From contig NC_064043.1 of NCBI RefSeq assembly GCF_932526225.1, forward strand, positions 10,893,821-10,957,820: 64,000 bases of DNA, written 5' to 3'. A program made the position numbers and the translations under genes. This document shows, in pieces, positions 1-11,757 of this stretch; positions within the stretch are counted from its first letter, which is position 1; the number at the start of each line of letters is the position of its first letter. The notes under the pieces were generated by a model, which saw only the letters and a list, made by a program, of their open reading frames with translations, was not told where the DNA came from and did no database searches. Source of the DNA: Nematostella vectensis (Eukaryota > Cnidaria > Anthozoa > Actiniaria > Edwardsiidae).

Positions 1-1183
1 GTCCGAATGCGAGTTTACTATTCTATTTACAATGCTCTTACCAGTTGTTAATAGACTCTCTTGGAAATGAATGCGTATTAGCTGTTCATTTTAGCCTTTA
101 GATGAGCGATCGTGATTTTACTGGGATTTACTACTTTCTCTTTAGACTTGTAGCATACACATGCGAGATATTTATTTTATCAACAACACTGGAATTTTCG
201 GCCACGTGCACACACTTTCGCGCCATTTCAACTGCTTAAAAAATTCCACATTTATTTTATTAAAGTTTATTAATTTCTTTAATTCAGCTCAGTTTGTGAA
301 TAATTTAGCACAAAATTATTTATTTTTTGTCGTTCTCGGTTAATTTATTTTGGCGTGATAAAACTGTTTTTACTTTAGGGAAACCATTCAAGTACAGAAT
401 TGAGCATTGAAATGGCTTACATTTCCACTCGAAATGCGTTAAATATGTAAACAGACGTTTATAAAAGTTGAATGACAATCTTCGCAGGTCAACTGAAATG
501 AATTTACAGACAATTACTGTTCTATTAATTATTCAAAATAGTTTTCGACGTTTGTGTGAATAATGACAAGTTAAAGTCAAGAAGATTAGTGCCTTGAGAT
601 TTCATTCGAGATTGAATTTCTGTGATTTTCTCTAGTGGTGTATTTTTTTTGAAAATTTTTTAAATTCATGCAATGCTTTACAATTGTTTATGACTCCTTC
701 GCATTGAGGGGCAAGAATTAAGCAGGTGGTACTTTTGTTTTTACCATAGGACATGAGCAGACTGTGAAAAGGTTAAATTTCCACTGTAGTGACCTTATCA
801 GAAATTTTAGAATTTAATGCAGACTGTTTAGTGCAACCGTATCGCCATAAAAACATGTTGTCAAAGGTTTTATATGCAATGCAACAAATTATTCTTCCAT
901 AAGTTCTGTTGATTCTGAAGCAAAATCAATTCATATAATTTAAATTGAATTTCAATTTTCTCTGTTTGCTACTGAATTTTTTAAAAACAGTGGATTAGTT
1001 TACATTACCGATTCAAGGACAGAGACTGTAATAGAAACCTCTTTGAGAAAATAGACAAAGTGCTAATTAAAATCAAGAAATTCCAGTTTGAACACAGTGT
1101 CTTTGAAGGTTTCAGTTAATTGCAATCAGATTAAGTTCCACAGTTGTTGTTTTGTTTATATTTTTGTATTTGTATATTTTAAG
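1..1183. other. Intronic or upstream DNA without supported exon
   Basis: AT-rich sequence before the first recognisable homeobox exon. I looked for a paired-domain exon, expected upstream in a Pax gene, and saw none. The short open frames here have no splice context or recognisable motif. It is probably an intron of the gene that follows. Confidence 0.5.
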
Positions 1184-3922
1184 GCAGTCATTCAGGTGAT
1201 GAGGGTGACGACCCTAATTCACAGAGAAGCAAGATGTCTCGCCGCCAACGCACAAACTTCACTGATGAACAAATCGAAAAGCTTGAGAAAGTTTTTGAGA
1301 AGACTCACTATCCGGATGTATTCACAAGAGAGGAACTGGCTCAACAAGTGAACCTGTCAGAGGCAAGGATCCAGGTATTCATTGCTAAAACGCTGGAGCT
1401 CTGCACACCATATTCCATATGGTTTGCTCAAATTCATGTGAAATTGTCAATAACAATTGTCCACAATTTTATTATTTTGCATGCGAGGTCTCTAATCACT
1501 AACTCTTTCTAACCCTAATTTTGACCATGTTTTTCAACTCCAGCTTTAGAGTAATGGATTAATACTTTATATTGTTGTTTGTCTATACTAATGTTACTCA
1601 TATTTTGTTTTTATTAATTACTAACTTATGAAGACTGATTAATTATTAAAGCAGTTAGCATACTGAAATAATGATGCAAATTTCTAAGTGGGCTTTTATT
1701 TTTCTGTAATGAAACATCCTACATTAATTGCTAATTTGCTGCCCTGTTTACACTATGGTATTTTTTATTGTAAAATCATTATTTAGGTCATTTTTATAAA
1801 ATACCATTGTCAGCACATCTCATTGATACATTGGTAAGACCCAATGTGCTTTCATAAAAAAAAAAATCATGCTCTAAGGACATAGAGTAAGATGAGGGAA
1901 GGTGACAAGTTCCCCCAGCCCCCTCTGGCTGTGTTTTTGATCTGTTGTATTAAAGCAATAAGAGAGAAAGAGAAGTCTGTAAGAGGGGGCAGTAGATGGG
2001 GTAGGCAGTGGGTACATGCTGTTGGGGAAAGTATGCTTATAACCCTTGTGTAACAGGTGTGGTACTCTAACCGCCGAGCAAAGTGGAGAAAGGAGGGCAA
2101 AGACGGGCCACAAGACCCCCAGGGTCCCATCCAGACGACTTACATCTCTTCCAATGGTTATAGTCACCCATCAGTCATCAGCCCATCTAACATGCAAATG
2201 AACCCCATACACGTGGAGGCAGACCACACCCAAGTTCACTATCCACCCTCAAGTGACCAGGTGAGTGGGACAGCAGTTAAAATGGGACCATATTATCAAA
2301 AAAAGAAGACCTACAGTTGTTTTATCTTCTGTTCCCCTTTTTTATAATCTCTCAAATACTAAGGGTTTTATATATTAATTATTTGATAAGCATAATATAT
2401 ATTGTGTTAAAGAAGCCATTTGTTGGGAAAATATTGAACTCAAATGATTTCCAAAAGCTATAAAAGAACCTTAAGGCTATAAATTTCAATCCATTTAAGA
2501 TTGTGGGATTCTCAGAGAGAAAGTCAGCATACTGTTATAAATTGACCTGTATTCCTCTCTAGAATATCCATGTCAAGAGAGAATTGACTGAGTTAAAGCC
2601 CATTTCTGAGAACTCTCTGGGCATGGGAATGCCGACCATCCAGCAAAACCAACAATTCACAAGCTACTCCTCTCCCAGTCCCACCACCTACATATCAGTG
2701 CCGACTACCGGGAGTGGAGGGCATCAGTACCAACTGCAGCCCATTTTCAGTAACATCTCAGGACAGTACCAAATGCAAAACCCTATTACAACTATCGCAG
2801 ACAGCGAAACAACACAGATCATACATGGTGAGTGATCCTCTATGACTTTCAATTGTAAGGGTATTAACTTACATACTTATTACTAGGGCATTTTTGTGAT
2901 GTTGATAAAAAAAAACTGGTCTCTCCTACCAGTTGTTTGCACGTCCTTTGGGATGTGTTTCTTTATTTACTTATGGTGATATTGTTATTCTTGAAGGAAA
3001 CCCTGCCTCAAGCCAGGCACTTTCACCGCCAGCAGCCAACACGGCACCAGGCTATGTCCTTCCTCCTGTCAGCACCCTAACCAACAAGGGCCATGACAGC
3101 ACCCAGTATCAATCAGCGCAGTTTGCTCAAATTCCACCAGGCGCCTATCCTTCATCGGACCAGTGGATACCTGCATACCCACAGGGTTTCATCGGCCGAC
3201 CGGCTACAGTGTTTGCTGTTCCCGCTCAATGGTGAGTTAGTTGAGCTATTGTGTGCTGGTTTGGGTAGGTATGAGGGGGAAGGAATAAGGGGGGGGGGGG
3301 TGGCATTATGGAAGGAATAAGGGGGTAATGCTGGGAAGAGTAATGGGGGTAATAAGAGGGAAGGAGTGAAGGGGTTGGGATAAAGGGAGAAAATAATTGT
3401 TGGGTGGAGGTCAAAAGAGGCAGTGAGACCTTGTGAGTTGGAAGGTAGAAGGTAAAGGAAGGGAATTTGCTGCAAATGGTGAGCTTAGCTGACTTTGTTT
3501 ATATGTCAGAGTAGGACTGGAGGGGGAATTGTATGGTGCTAGAAAAAAAAGCATAATAATAATGAAGTGGGTGAACACAAAGTGGGTGGTGCTGGTAAGG
3601 GAAGAGGGATTTGCAGGTTTTTTGGCAATGTTTGCTGTTCCTATGTGTTTTGGGGGAAAAAGGGGTTTAAAGATGGGGGTCAGCTCCAAGGGTAATTATT
3701 GATTAGCCGCTCTATAAATGTAGATATTATTTGATGTGTGCGGGAGGGGGAGCTGGGCGTAGTCTGAGTAGGGTAACATTGTATGTTCTAAATGTATTCA
3801 TGTGAGAAGTGGGACGTCAGAGGTTGATATTAATAGTCATTAATTGTTGAACATTTTACAGGGCAGCCCCTCCTCCTTCGTCATCAAGAATTCAGAGCTC
3901 AAAGCTCACAACATCAGCTTAG
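1184..3922 (+). CDS. Pax-type homeodomain protein, 3' portion (5' part off window)
   Basis: Joined exons about 1184-1374, 2057-2260, 2563-2827, 2997-3231 and 3862-3922, ending in TAG. Every junction has GT-AG ends and the frame stays open. The first exon may start at 1184 or 1188 because two AG acceptors lie side by side. It encodes an acidic SHSGDEGDD linker and the homeodomain from [11 protein letters not shown] to EARIQ; the next exon starts [13 protein letters not shown]. Serine at homeodomain position 50 is the Pax hallmark, and EARIQVW fits Pax and paired classes. Position 49 is Tyr rather than the near-invariant Phe. The roughly 240-residue C-terminal tail is rich in Ser, Pro, Thr and Gln, as in Pax transactivation regions. 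Family knowledge: nuclear DNA-binding developmental regulators with an N-terminal paired domain, not visible here. Which cnidarian Pax gene this is cannot be decided without the paired domain; a paired-class non-Pax gene is less likely. Confidence 0.85.
3284..3480 (+). repeat. Purine-rich G-run tract in the last Pax intron
   Basis: Repeated short segments of the form GGAATAAGGGGG, with a G run of about 10, fill the intron after exon 2997-3231. Low complexity, with no coding potential on the + strand. Open frames on the minus strand here are low-complexity Pro/Ser-rich artefacts. Confidence 0.5.
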
Positions 3923-4004
3923 GTAAAAATCCCACATGGCACAAGGACGAAAGGAAGTCCTGGTCCATTGCTGACGTCTAGGGGGAACTTCATAGTCAAA
4001 CTCA

Positions 4005-4014
4005 AATAAATAAA
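4005..4014 (+). terminator. Polyadenylation signal of the Pax-type gene
   Basis: Two overlapping AATAAA hexamers begin 83 bases after the stop codon of the homeobox gene. The spacing is reasonable for a short 3' UTR. The site is inferred from the motif only. Confidence 0.45.
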
Positions 4015-5370
4015 TTCAAAGATGTGATCACTCATACAACTCTCTTCAAGTCAAGTTTATTTGGATTTTAAAATTACATTTTGGCAATTACTGTCAATAA
4101 AATAATGTATAATCGATAACTGCACATGCTAAATATCGTTTAATAGTTTAACGCTTTTGTAAAAAATTTGAATACTTGAGTTTAGTTGAGCCCTTGAGAT
4201 GTTTATAGACAGTAGCATAGGTGTGGTTATAGTGGGTCCTTATTTTGATATTGAAATTTTATCAAATTAAGGATTTCCTGAATTGTTTAGATTCTTAGCT
4301 AAGCTATTTTTTCTTTTAGGCTATAGATATTTTAGAAGAATTACCCCCTTTTTATACAAGGGAAAATAGGTTTGTGAACTGTTTCCTTGTCCCTTATTTT
4401 GAATGATAAAGTATTTTCTTGTTCTGCTCAATGGCTCAATTAAATATTTATCAATAAGATGGTGTTTATTAACACTTCATTATTTTTTGAAAATCTGACT
4501 AGACATTTAGTCAAATATATTTTCATTCATCCACATTCTGATGCGATTGTGACATAAATTTTCTTGTAATAATCTTGCATTTGGACAAACAACCCAGATA
4601 TATCATGGGAAAACAGTATTTTTGTACATATTTTTCTATCTCATGCACATGCAACATTAGAATATACAGGTTTTTTGGAATGTTCACTTTTTCAAAACCA
4701 ATAGACAAGACTTGCTTTTGGTCACTAATTCTAAAGGTTTACCATGACAGCTACAGATCTGAACTCCTGTAAATTTAGAGAAATGCACAAGGACAAGATG
4801 TTTCAAATTTAATGGATAGTACATACTATATGAACATTTCCTAAACAAATTTTAATCCTGTATTAGTGATGTCTGGATTTTTTTTACAATCGAGTTTTAG
4901 AAGTAATTAGGTAAATAAACACAGAGTGAGGTAAATATGTTTTTCCACATGGACTCTACGTGTGATATTACACATGGTATTTAATGATAGTGGATCATCG
5001 GCTTTATTTAATGGCGATATATGCTTTCATACAAGGTGATATTGTTCTCAAGGTATATTTAGTAACATGTCACAGCAGCATTTGAATTAGTCACAAAATA
5101 AAAGGTTGTATATTTTTTCTGATATATTGTTGGAATTATTATCCCATCTATCACTGATAGACTAGGGGAGGGGGTCCCCATTTATTGGACCCCATCCTCT
5201 CTTAGGTAGCTCGCCCTATATAATGGTGTTCAATGTTCCTTTATTAGAGCGGACATTCCAGTCGAGGGTAAGAGCCTGTGTACCGAGAAACCTAAGTTTT
5301 ATTTCAAAGACCTTCCCAATTGACCAAAGGTGGCAAAAATCATTGTCTTGTTCTGTAAGGGTGTTTTATG

Positions 5371-5438
5371 CCTCCAAATATTTTCTTAATGTTTCTTTAT
5401 TGTGCCTACCCAATATTTTGAGCTCTGCTGCAGCACTG
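5371..5438 (+). mobile_element. Fragment of the GCCGTAGCAGG MITE-like family
   Basis: The run CCTCCAAATATTTTC, AATGTTTCTTTATTGTG, CCAATATTTTGAG and a terminal CTGCTGCAGCACTG matches the right half of the better copy at 9793-9954 with many substitutions. Only the right end is kept, so it is a decayed copy. Confidence 0.55.
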
Positions 5439-7370
5439 TAATTATAATTTATAAAGTATTTGAAGCCAAACTGTTGCGACCTTGACTGTGAATGACTGTA
5501 AGCTAAATAAGGAATCTTGTCCATTATTGATTAGTGTCCTTATGTGGAAGTGACTGCGTTCAGCGAAAACGTTCTTTGGCTAATATTTTTAGATATTAAT
5601 CTTCTCTTGTGGGTGGCCGTGACTGTGATGGTGATGGGGGCGGGAGAAGAAATGATTTGTACATCTTCAACCCTTTGTCCCCACTGAGCTATCAAATTCT
5701 TGTTTTCCTACTGGTGTAGAATCGCATTATTAAGCCTTACAGTACAAGGACACATGTACTTTTGGGGCACTTACAATCAACATTTCTTTAGCATTTGGGC
5801 CGTCCACACCGCCGTGTGTGGCCCTACGCTGATTACTTACGTGTGCGCGCTTTTCTGATTAGCATGTAAACTGTTTATGTTTAAAATTACTCGACAGCAT
5901 TTTTCTAATTTTTCAGTTACGAGTAGACGTTTAGTCTGTTCGTTGGAAATATTACCAAGTCATTACAGATGACAATGCAGTGCTGATTTTGTTGGTTAAA
6001 CTTCCCGCCGTGTTTAGGCGGGATGCTTTTCCCTATCTTTTGAGGGCGCTTGCCGGCAGAAATGAGCACTGAACGAGTTGCTTGCTCGAGAACGAGAACT
6101 TTGTGCCTTGCCATCTTGATTTTTCTCTTGCAATATGTTTCGCCAAAAAATAAAATAATATTAAGTCGCCCGTGCCTTGAAATCCTACCTATACCAATCG
6201 CGTACCCAAGAGGTATCACATGGAAAAACGATAGTATTTGACGCACGAATTATTTAATGAGAAATGACCAACTTTTTGCCGACCAAGTGGGAGTCCTAAG
6301 AGGATTTCGCGAGTCATGGGCTACACGTAGGCTGGAGTCGTGTTCACCCTGCGTACCCCCTGTGTTTGCGCCTGTGACTTGTTTCCTCTACACAGTAAGA
6401 GTAAAGAATATGCTCCCTATGACCGACCCATAACAAGTGAGCTTCTCAAACAAAAATCCGAAACTCCCCGGTACTGGTACACAAACTTCTCAGCTGAACG
6501 CAAAACCCCGACCACTTCCTTGAAGTTTTCTTTGAATTTCGATGTTTTTCTTCTCAAACAAGGCCCACGCTTATTAAAAGCGTGGAGAATTCAAACTAAT
6601 TGGGAGAAGTAGAAAACAATAAATCAAAAGAATCTCTTTCCTTGCTTTCTAAGTTGGAACGCGTCTTCTTTTTTGTTACTAAATTTATTTGATTTGGTTT
6701 CCGTGAGTTGTGTGGGTTAGGTGAATTATAAAAATGTTAATGCTTTCCTCCCTTTTCTCTCTGAAGTGGCAAAACTATTTGTATGATGGCGTTTGTTCTG
6801 GGCTTAGAGAAACCACAGTTTATCCCAATTTAGAATGCACTACAAAAGGAAAGATCTATATTAGTTCGGAAAGGAATAAATAATTTTGCGACCTCACCGA
6901 CGTGATCCTATTATCAACTGTTTTTAATGAAAATCCATCAAAGTCAAAGAATAATTGAAAAACTATGCAACGATATACTTTCAACGTTTCGATAAGTGTT
7001 GTTTTGTTAATGATTAAAGTTTGTAATGTTCAACGGTCTAGAACTAATCACCACTAATTATTTGAAATAGATACAATGAGTGTATCTTTTTATCTAATTG
7101 GCTAAATGCACAGAAAAGTTGGGCACCTATGTTGATGTATAAAGGCAGATAATGAGTATTTTGTTGAAAAGGATATGGAAAAACGATTTCATGCTACCTC
7201 AACGACGTGAGTTTGAGTATCAACGTGGCGACATCCGCTATCAAAACTTTCTTTATCTTGTTTAGAACAATTTAACTTGCTTTCACGAACAGGTGTTTTG
7301 AGTCTGATCCACGCCTTTCGAGTCTCCTATCGTCATAGCGTGTTTATGCTGCGTTTATTGTTAATGGTGG

Positions 7371-7380
7371 TATATATATA
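7371..7380 (+). promoter_or_regulatory. TATA box of peptide precursor gene 1
   Basis: The run TATATATATA is followed about 87 bases later by a good 5' splice site (CACAGG|GTAAGA, exon end about 7467). A 3' splice site (TGTACAG) abuts the ATG at 8083. This fits a short non-coding first exon near 7400-7467 and an intron of about 615 bases. No transcript evidence is available. Confidence 0.5.
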
Positions 7381-8082
7381 GGCGTTTACTCGCCTAGGGA
7401 TCAGAAGCTATTTGCCATTGCTGTGTGTGTTTGCGACCAAACTATTTTCTGCCTTCAACAGCACAGGGTAAGATGGTACACAATTTAATTAATGCTTGAA
7501 AAAGTAATTTTAACTTCTAGCAGATTTATCGGGTACAATAAGCGATGTCTCAGATTTTCTGATCGAATTCTCTTGCTAACAAACCAGAAATGGAAAAACA
7601 CTTTTAAAAAACTAAAAATCATAACAAAAAAATATACGGTCAGAAAAGCCGTTCCTTTTGACTTATTCCTCTATTTCTAAAAAAGCAAATAGGTCAAATA
7701 AGTAATTTGATAATATAATTTTTTACAATGGTAACCGAACTAGAAAAAAAAGGTTATACACTCTTGGAGCTAGGTCACGATACAACTGCGTGCTAGCTAC
7801 CATAATATAAATAACAGAATCAATCACTTTAATCTTAAGGAAAATATTAGTGTAGGCAAAATAATATGAACCAACTAATTATAGAGAGAAGGAACGTGAA
7901 GATAGCTAAGTCAGCGTTGTCATTATGTCATTCATTAATAATTACATGTCTCCCGCGGTTACAAATCAAACATTACAAAAACTAACGTTGAAAATAAAAA
8001 CATGATACTTTACTATGACATAACTATATCAATCGGGTTTTGCTGTAGATAGGTTTTATAAGGTTGTTATATTTGTGTACAG

Positions 8083-8913
8083 ATGATTTCAAGGAGCGTA
8101 TTTGTGCTTGGGCTTCTCTCACTGGCAGTGGTGGCCTTCGCTGAACAGGAAGACGCAAGCAAGCACTCGGCTCTGCCAAAGAGTATCAAGCAGTCAAAGA
8201 AGCGGACTTGTTTGTCATGGGACTGCGCGGACGGTGACGAGAGCGAAGGTCTACAAGTAGTCATAGCCGAGCCCCCCTACGAGGAAGAATACGAAGACGA
8301 TTCCCATGAACGCGCGGGGTCCGAGAATGGAGATGTGAGGTACCCCGTTTTGGAAGATATTTTCGGGAAAAGGGCGAAGAAGGGTGGTTCACGGCGGTGT
8401 CTTGGTTGGATGTGCAGAGAAAAGCGAGCGAAAGAGCAAGATAAAAAGAGAAAAGTATCACCCCAAAGGCGAAGAACCGTCAAGTCAGGGAGTGGTAGCA
8501 GCATTTTCCCGGTCAAGAGAAGCAAACTAACGAAGAAATGTTTAGGGTGGGATTGCCACAACTACAGAAGATCGGATGACAAAAAGCGGATGGAAGCACG
8601 GAAGGGGGCGAGGCGAGAAGAACAAGCTAAAAAACGCGAAGGAAACGAAACCCAGCAGAAGGGGAACAAACGCTGCTTGGGGTGGAAATGCAGTTATTAT
8701 TATAAGAAGAAGCGAGGCATGGCGCGGGATACAGGCTCTCGAGAGTGGAGGAGGACGGTCAAGGAAGCGGCACAAAAACGATCAACTGGACTAAAAAACG
8801 ATGGAGTTATACCGGTAGGTACTAAAATTAGTTATCGATTAACACGTTTACTGGAGTCGAAACCTTTAAAAATGACGGGCGAGTCTCATGTGGCACAAAT
8901 TGCTAAACAATAG
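8083..8913 (+). CDS. Secreted precursor with four C-L-(G/S)-W-x-C cyclic-peptide cassettes
   Basis: A 276-residue protein. Residues 1-20 (MISRSVFVLG then LLSLAVVAFA) are a clear signal peptide. Four six-residue Cys loops follow: CLSWDC (43-48), CLGWMC (106-111), CLGWDC (153-158) and CLGWKC (198-203). Each is preceded by basic residues (KKRT, SRR, KK, NKR), and basic sites lie downstream (REKR, NYRR, KKKR). These eight are the only cysteines, so each cassette probably forms its own disulfide ring. The spacers are highly basic, apart from an acidic stretch at residues 51-86. This is the layout of a multi-copy neuropeptide or peptide-hormone precursor: secretion, convertase cleavage, then release of short ring peptides. 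I do not recognise the family. The ring size resembles urotensin-II-type rings, which may be convergence. The start is fixed by the splice acceptor just before the ATG. A possible donor near 8816 could give a different C-terminus. A venom peptide cannot be excluded from sequence alone. Confidence 0.8.
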   Translation: MISRSVFVLGLLSLAVVAFAEQEDASKHSALPKSIKQSKKRTCLSWDCADGDESEGLQVVIAEPPYEEEYEDDSHERAGSENGDVRYPVLEDIFGKRAKKGGSRRCLGWMCREKRAKEQDKKRKVSPQRRRTVKSGSGSSIFPVKRSKLTKKCLGWDCHNYRRSDDKKRMEARKGARREEQAKKREGNETQQKGNKRCLGWKCSYYYKKKRGMARDTGSREWRRTVKEAAQKRSTGLKNDGVIPVGTKISYRLTRLLESKPLKMTGESHVAQIAKQ

Positions 8914-9005
8914 CTCCACAGGTTAGACGCTTATTAGGGGGCTGAAACATGTAAAAATATAAGCAACCAGTGCCCGACATACATCAGATCGCAACAAATC
9001 TCATG

Positions 9006-9011
9006 AATAAA
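9006..9011 (+). terminator. Polyadenylation signal of peptide precursor 1
   Basis: AATAAA lies about 93 bases after the stop of the cyclic-peptide precursor. It is the first such hexamer downstream and is assigned by motif and distance only. Confidence 0.4.
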
Positions 9012-9792
9012 AAGTTGCGACCAAACAAATAGCATTACGAAACATAAAATCTGATTGTGAAGTTTATACCGCTGAAGTCCCAAAATATCAAGACCCCCAA
9101 ACCAATTGAAAAGCGGTACTTATTATTGCCGATGCATTTGTTGATAAGCAACTTTGTTTATCCACAGATTTAGTGTGGACTCGGATTCTTACAAGAGCAG
9201 CAAAACCGAAGTGCGCACAACACAGACTGGATATTCGACCATTTACACCTGTATCATTTGTATATGCATGGATATGGGATACATCTCAACAAGCAATTTT
9301 CTCATAGACGATTTGTAGTTACTATTTTGGCGACACCTATAGAACAAGATTAATAACAGAACCGTTTCCTCGTGAAGAGAAATGCGGTCCGTTTTTTGGC
9401 GCGCAAAGAAATGAGACATCATAATAGAAACCTAGTTCCTTGCGCTCTTACCGGGTTTCCGGTGCACATAGATGAACCGTGAGGAAGCGTGGGTTCTGGG
9501 TCGGGATTTCCCAAAGACTTCATGTCTTTTAACCACCACAGGATACCCGATAGGAACATCTTAGCCTTGGCTGCATGACACAACCGCGCTGTTAACGGGC
9601 CTTGATGTTCGATAGTCTTTGCGGGCGTGCACTAATCACGGAAACAGTCTGCGTTACTCAAAATTATATTGTGTTATAGTTCATTTTATTTCATAAATAA
9701 AGAAATACTGAGTGAATGCATAAATGAAAACGGATCTTATCCCTTGGGGCTGGTTCTAAATCGTCTATCCACGTCACTTTTTCAATACATGT

Positions 9793-9954
9793 CAGGGCCG
9801 TAGCAGGGGGATAGTCACTGGGGGCCCGTGTCCCCCAAGAATTTTTTTAAAAATATAAGAAAATGACCAGTAGGGGCGTGGCTGTGCCCCACAATATTTT
9901 CGTAATGTTTCTGTATTGTTCCCCCCTCCAATATTTCGAGGCCTGCTACGGCAC
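9793..9954. mobile_element. MITE-like element, best-preserved copy
   Basis: About 160 bases bounded by imperfect inverted ends: GGGCCGTAGCAGG on the left and CCTGCTACGGCAC on the right. The interior has AAATGACCAGTAGGGGCG and CAATATTTCG. Related copies, whole or partial, in both orientations, lie at 5371, 21375, 31692, 42492, 55766 and 60529. Size, terminal repeats and lack of coding capacity fit a non-autonomous DNA transposon. I did not identify a target-site duplication. Confidence 0.7.
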
Positions 9955-10287
9955 AAATGGCATAAATGTATCCTTGAATACGCTAAGAAAGCAGAGCAAA
10001 AAAAAGGCGCGTAAAGAATTGGCGTGTACCCGGTGTTTCCAGAAATCATCTGAATATGTTTTTTGTCCGAATGACGCAATCAGTATCCTCCACCATAGAA
10101 CACAAATGTTGACCCTCATAAAATTATTAGTATCATATTTGGGGGAAAAAACATAAATTGCGAAATAGATATTTGCGCAAAAATTCAACCAAGCACTGTG
10201 GACTTTGGTTTTATCAGCTAAAACCTCTGAGGCAGTGTCTCGTCCTAACCTACCGCCTATATCTAGCGTCTGATGTCGTCCTTGTCC

Positions 10288-10373
10288 AGACTCACCTGGG
10301 ACTCTCTTTGCGCTCGACATTCTGGCTCTTTCACGCGAGCAAGAATGTCGAGCGCAAAGAGTCCGAGGTCTGG
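10288..10373. repeat. Strong inverted repeat (hairpin)
   Basis: The left arm ends TCTTTGCGCTCGACATTCT and the right arm begins AGAATGTCGAGCGCAAAGA, a perfect 19-base match around an 18-base loop. Weaker pairing extends outward to CCAGAC / GTCTGG. There is no coding role. It could be the core of a fold-back element or a transcribed hairpin. Confidence 0.7.
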
Positions 10374-10945
10374 ACTAATGTCGTCCGTGAAAACAAACTA
10401 CTTTATTAAACTCGCCTTTTTCTTTGAAATCACACTTGTAAAAGGCTCCAGATTTTCGCATTACAGCGCAAACCCAACTATCGGATTCACTGCTCTCATT
10501 CGCGGTTTGGAGCAAGATCTGCATACCGAGTGTTTTGTGTAAACACGTTTGTCTATCTTAGAAGTTTGTCTCTTCTTCCAAATGATCCAGATGTGGATTT
10601 TGCGACACCTTACTTTTGCGAAACTCAATTACCGGATCACTTGATTTCGTGATATCTCGAGAATCGGGAATTTAGCGTAAATAAAAAGATTTAATTGAAG
10701 CGAAATTTTTGTAGGTAAATGAGGTAGTTCTTATTCCCCCTTAAAATCATTCATGTTGACTCTGTTATTTTCTAAGAATAAGTAACAAGACAAATTTCAA
10801 TGCACGTTACGTTACGTTAGCGTTTCTTTGCAGGATGTTTTGGATACACAATAATTGAGTACAATAAATCCAATTGAAGCTTATCAGCATGAAGCGTTAT
10901 GATAAATCTCCTGACCTAAGCCAAAACGCTTGTATGTGTGTGTAC

Positions 10946-10968
10946 GGGGGGGGGGGGGGGGGGGGGGG
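10946..10968 (+). repeat. Homopolymer G run
   Basis: About 23 consecutive G after a short TGTGTGTAC stretch. It faces a C run of about 21 at 11131. The exact length may be affected by sequencing. Confidence 0.85.
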
Positions 10969-11130
10969 CAGGTAACAGGCTCTACCTGCCTTTTAGATGC
11001 TTGTTCCTGTGCCTTGCATGTCTGTTACTTATTGTGGATGCGAGGCCCTAATGGTTATGCGGTTAACACACTGAAGCTTCAATTTACTGGGGACATTTTA
11101 GAACCCGTGCGGATTTATCGCGTATTCTAA

Positions 11131-11151
11131 CCCCCCCCCCCCCCCCCCCCC
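11131..11151 (+). repeat. Homopolymer C run
   Basis: About 21 consecutive C, complementary to the G run 160 bases upstream, so the pair could form a long-range stem or triplex. Confidence 0.85.
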
Positions 11152-11589
11152 TTGTTAGCCGCCAAAAGGTTGCTCATTACTTGTTTATTGCTAGTTTTAT
11201 CTTCGCCAATTATATCATTCCAAGAGACCATCATGGTCCCTTGATCATTCTTCACCTCGTGGACAGCCCACCCACCCTCAGCAAATCTACACAGCACGTC
11301 TAAACAGGCCCTTTAATAAATGATAGTTCTGAATACTTCGGCTACTTTGTAGTTGTTGTTAGTTATTTAGTTGTTGTTAAGTTTTCCGTGTTTTTTGTTT
11401 CTCACTAAATAGGGGATGGGAGCGTTTCGTGACCTACACTAAGAAAGTCTGAGCGAGAGACAGGCTCGATACAAAACACGAATGTCGCCAGCCGCTATCC
11501 TTGTTCAAATAGACTAAAAATAAAATAAAAAATATAGAATTCTAAAAAACAAAAGGATCTGCTTTGATTTGAACCCAGAGCGTTTCTTA

Positions 11590-11757
11590 GTGAAATCTCA
11601 ACTCTAAAGGCTCTATACGCCTTTTTTTTACTTCTGTTCAACACGCGTTGTGCGTTATATTTGAAAATACTTGTGTGAAATATCAACTCTGAAGACTCTA
11701 TATACGCCTTTTTTACTTCTGTTTAACATGCGTTGTGCGTTATATTTGAAAAATGCT
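11590..11757 (+). repeat. Two-copy tandem duplication, unit about 85 bases
   Basis: Copy 1 (11590-11674) and copy 2 (11675-11757) both run GTGAAAT-TCAACTCT, then CTCTATA-ACGCC, a T run, ACTTCTGTT, CACGCGTTG or CATGCGTTG, and TGCGTTATATTTGAAAA. A few substitutions separate them. No function is evident. Confidence 0.75.

Larger units (their letters stand above)
3923..7370. other. Intergenic region between the Pax gene and peptide precursor 1
   Basis: Apart from the 3' UTR and a transposon fragment near 5.4 kb I see no gene. A small hairpin-like segment lies near 5790-5830. Open frames of 60-109 codons here have no splice context, recognisable motif or signal peptide. Confidence 0.5.

Noticed and set aside
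6340..6612. 90-codon + strand open frame upstream of the ring-peptide gene
   Set aside because: No recognisable domain, no signal peptide and no splice context; length is within chance for this sequence.
8261..8775. Minus-strand open frames opposite the ring-peptide precursor
   Set aside because: They are shadows of a clear + strand gene with a signal peptide and conserved cassettes.
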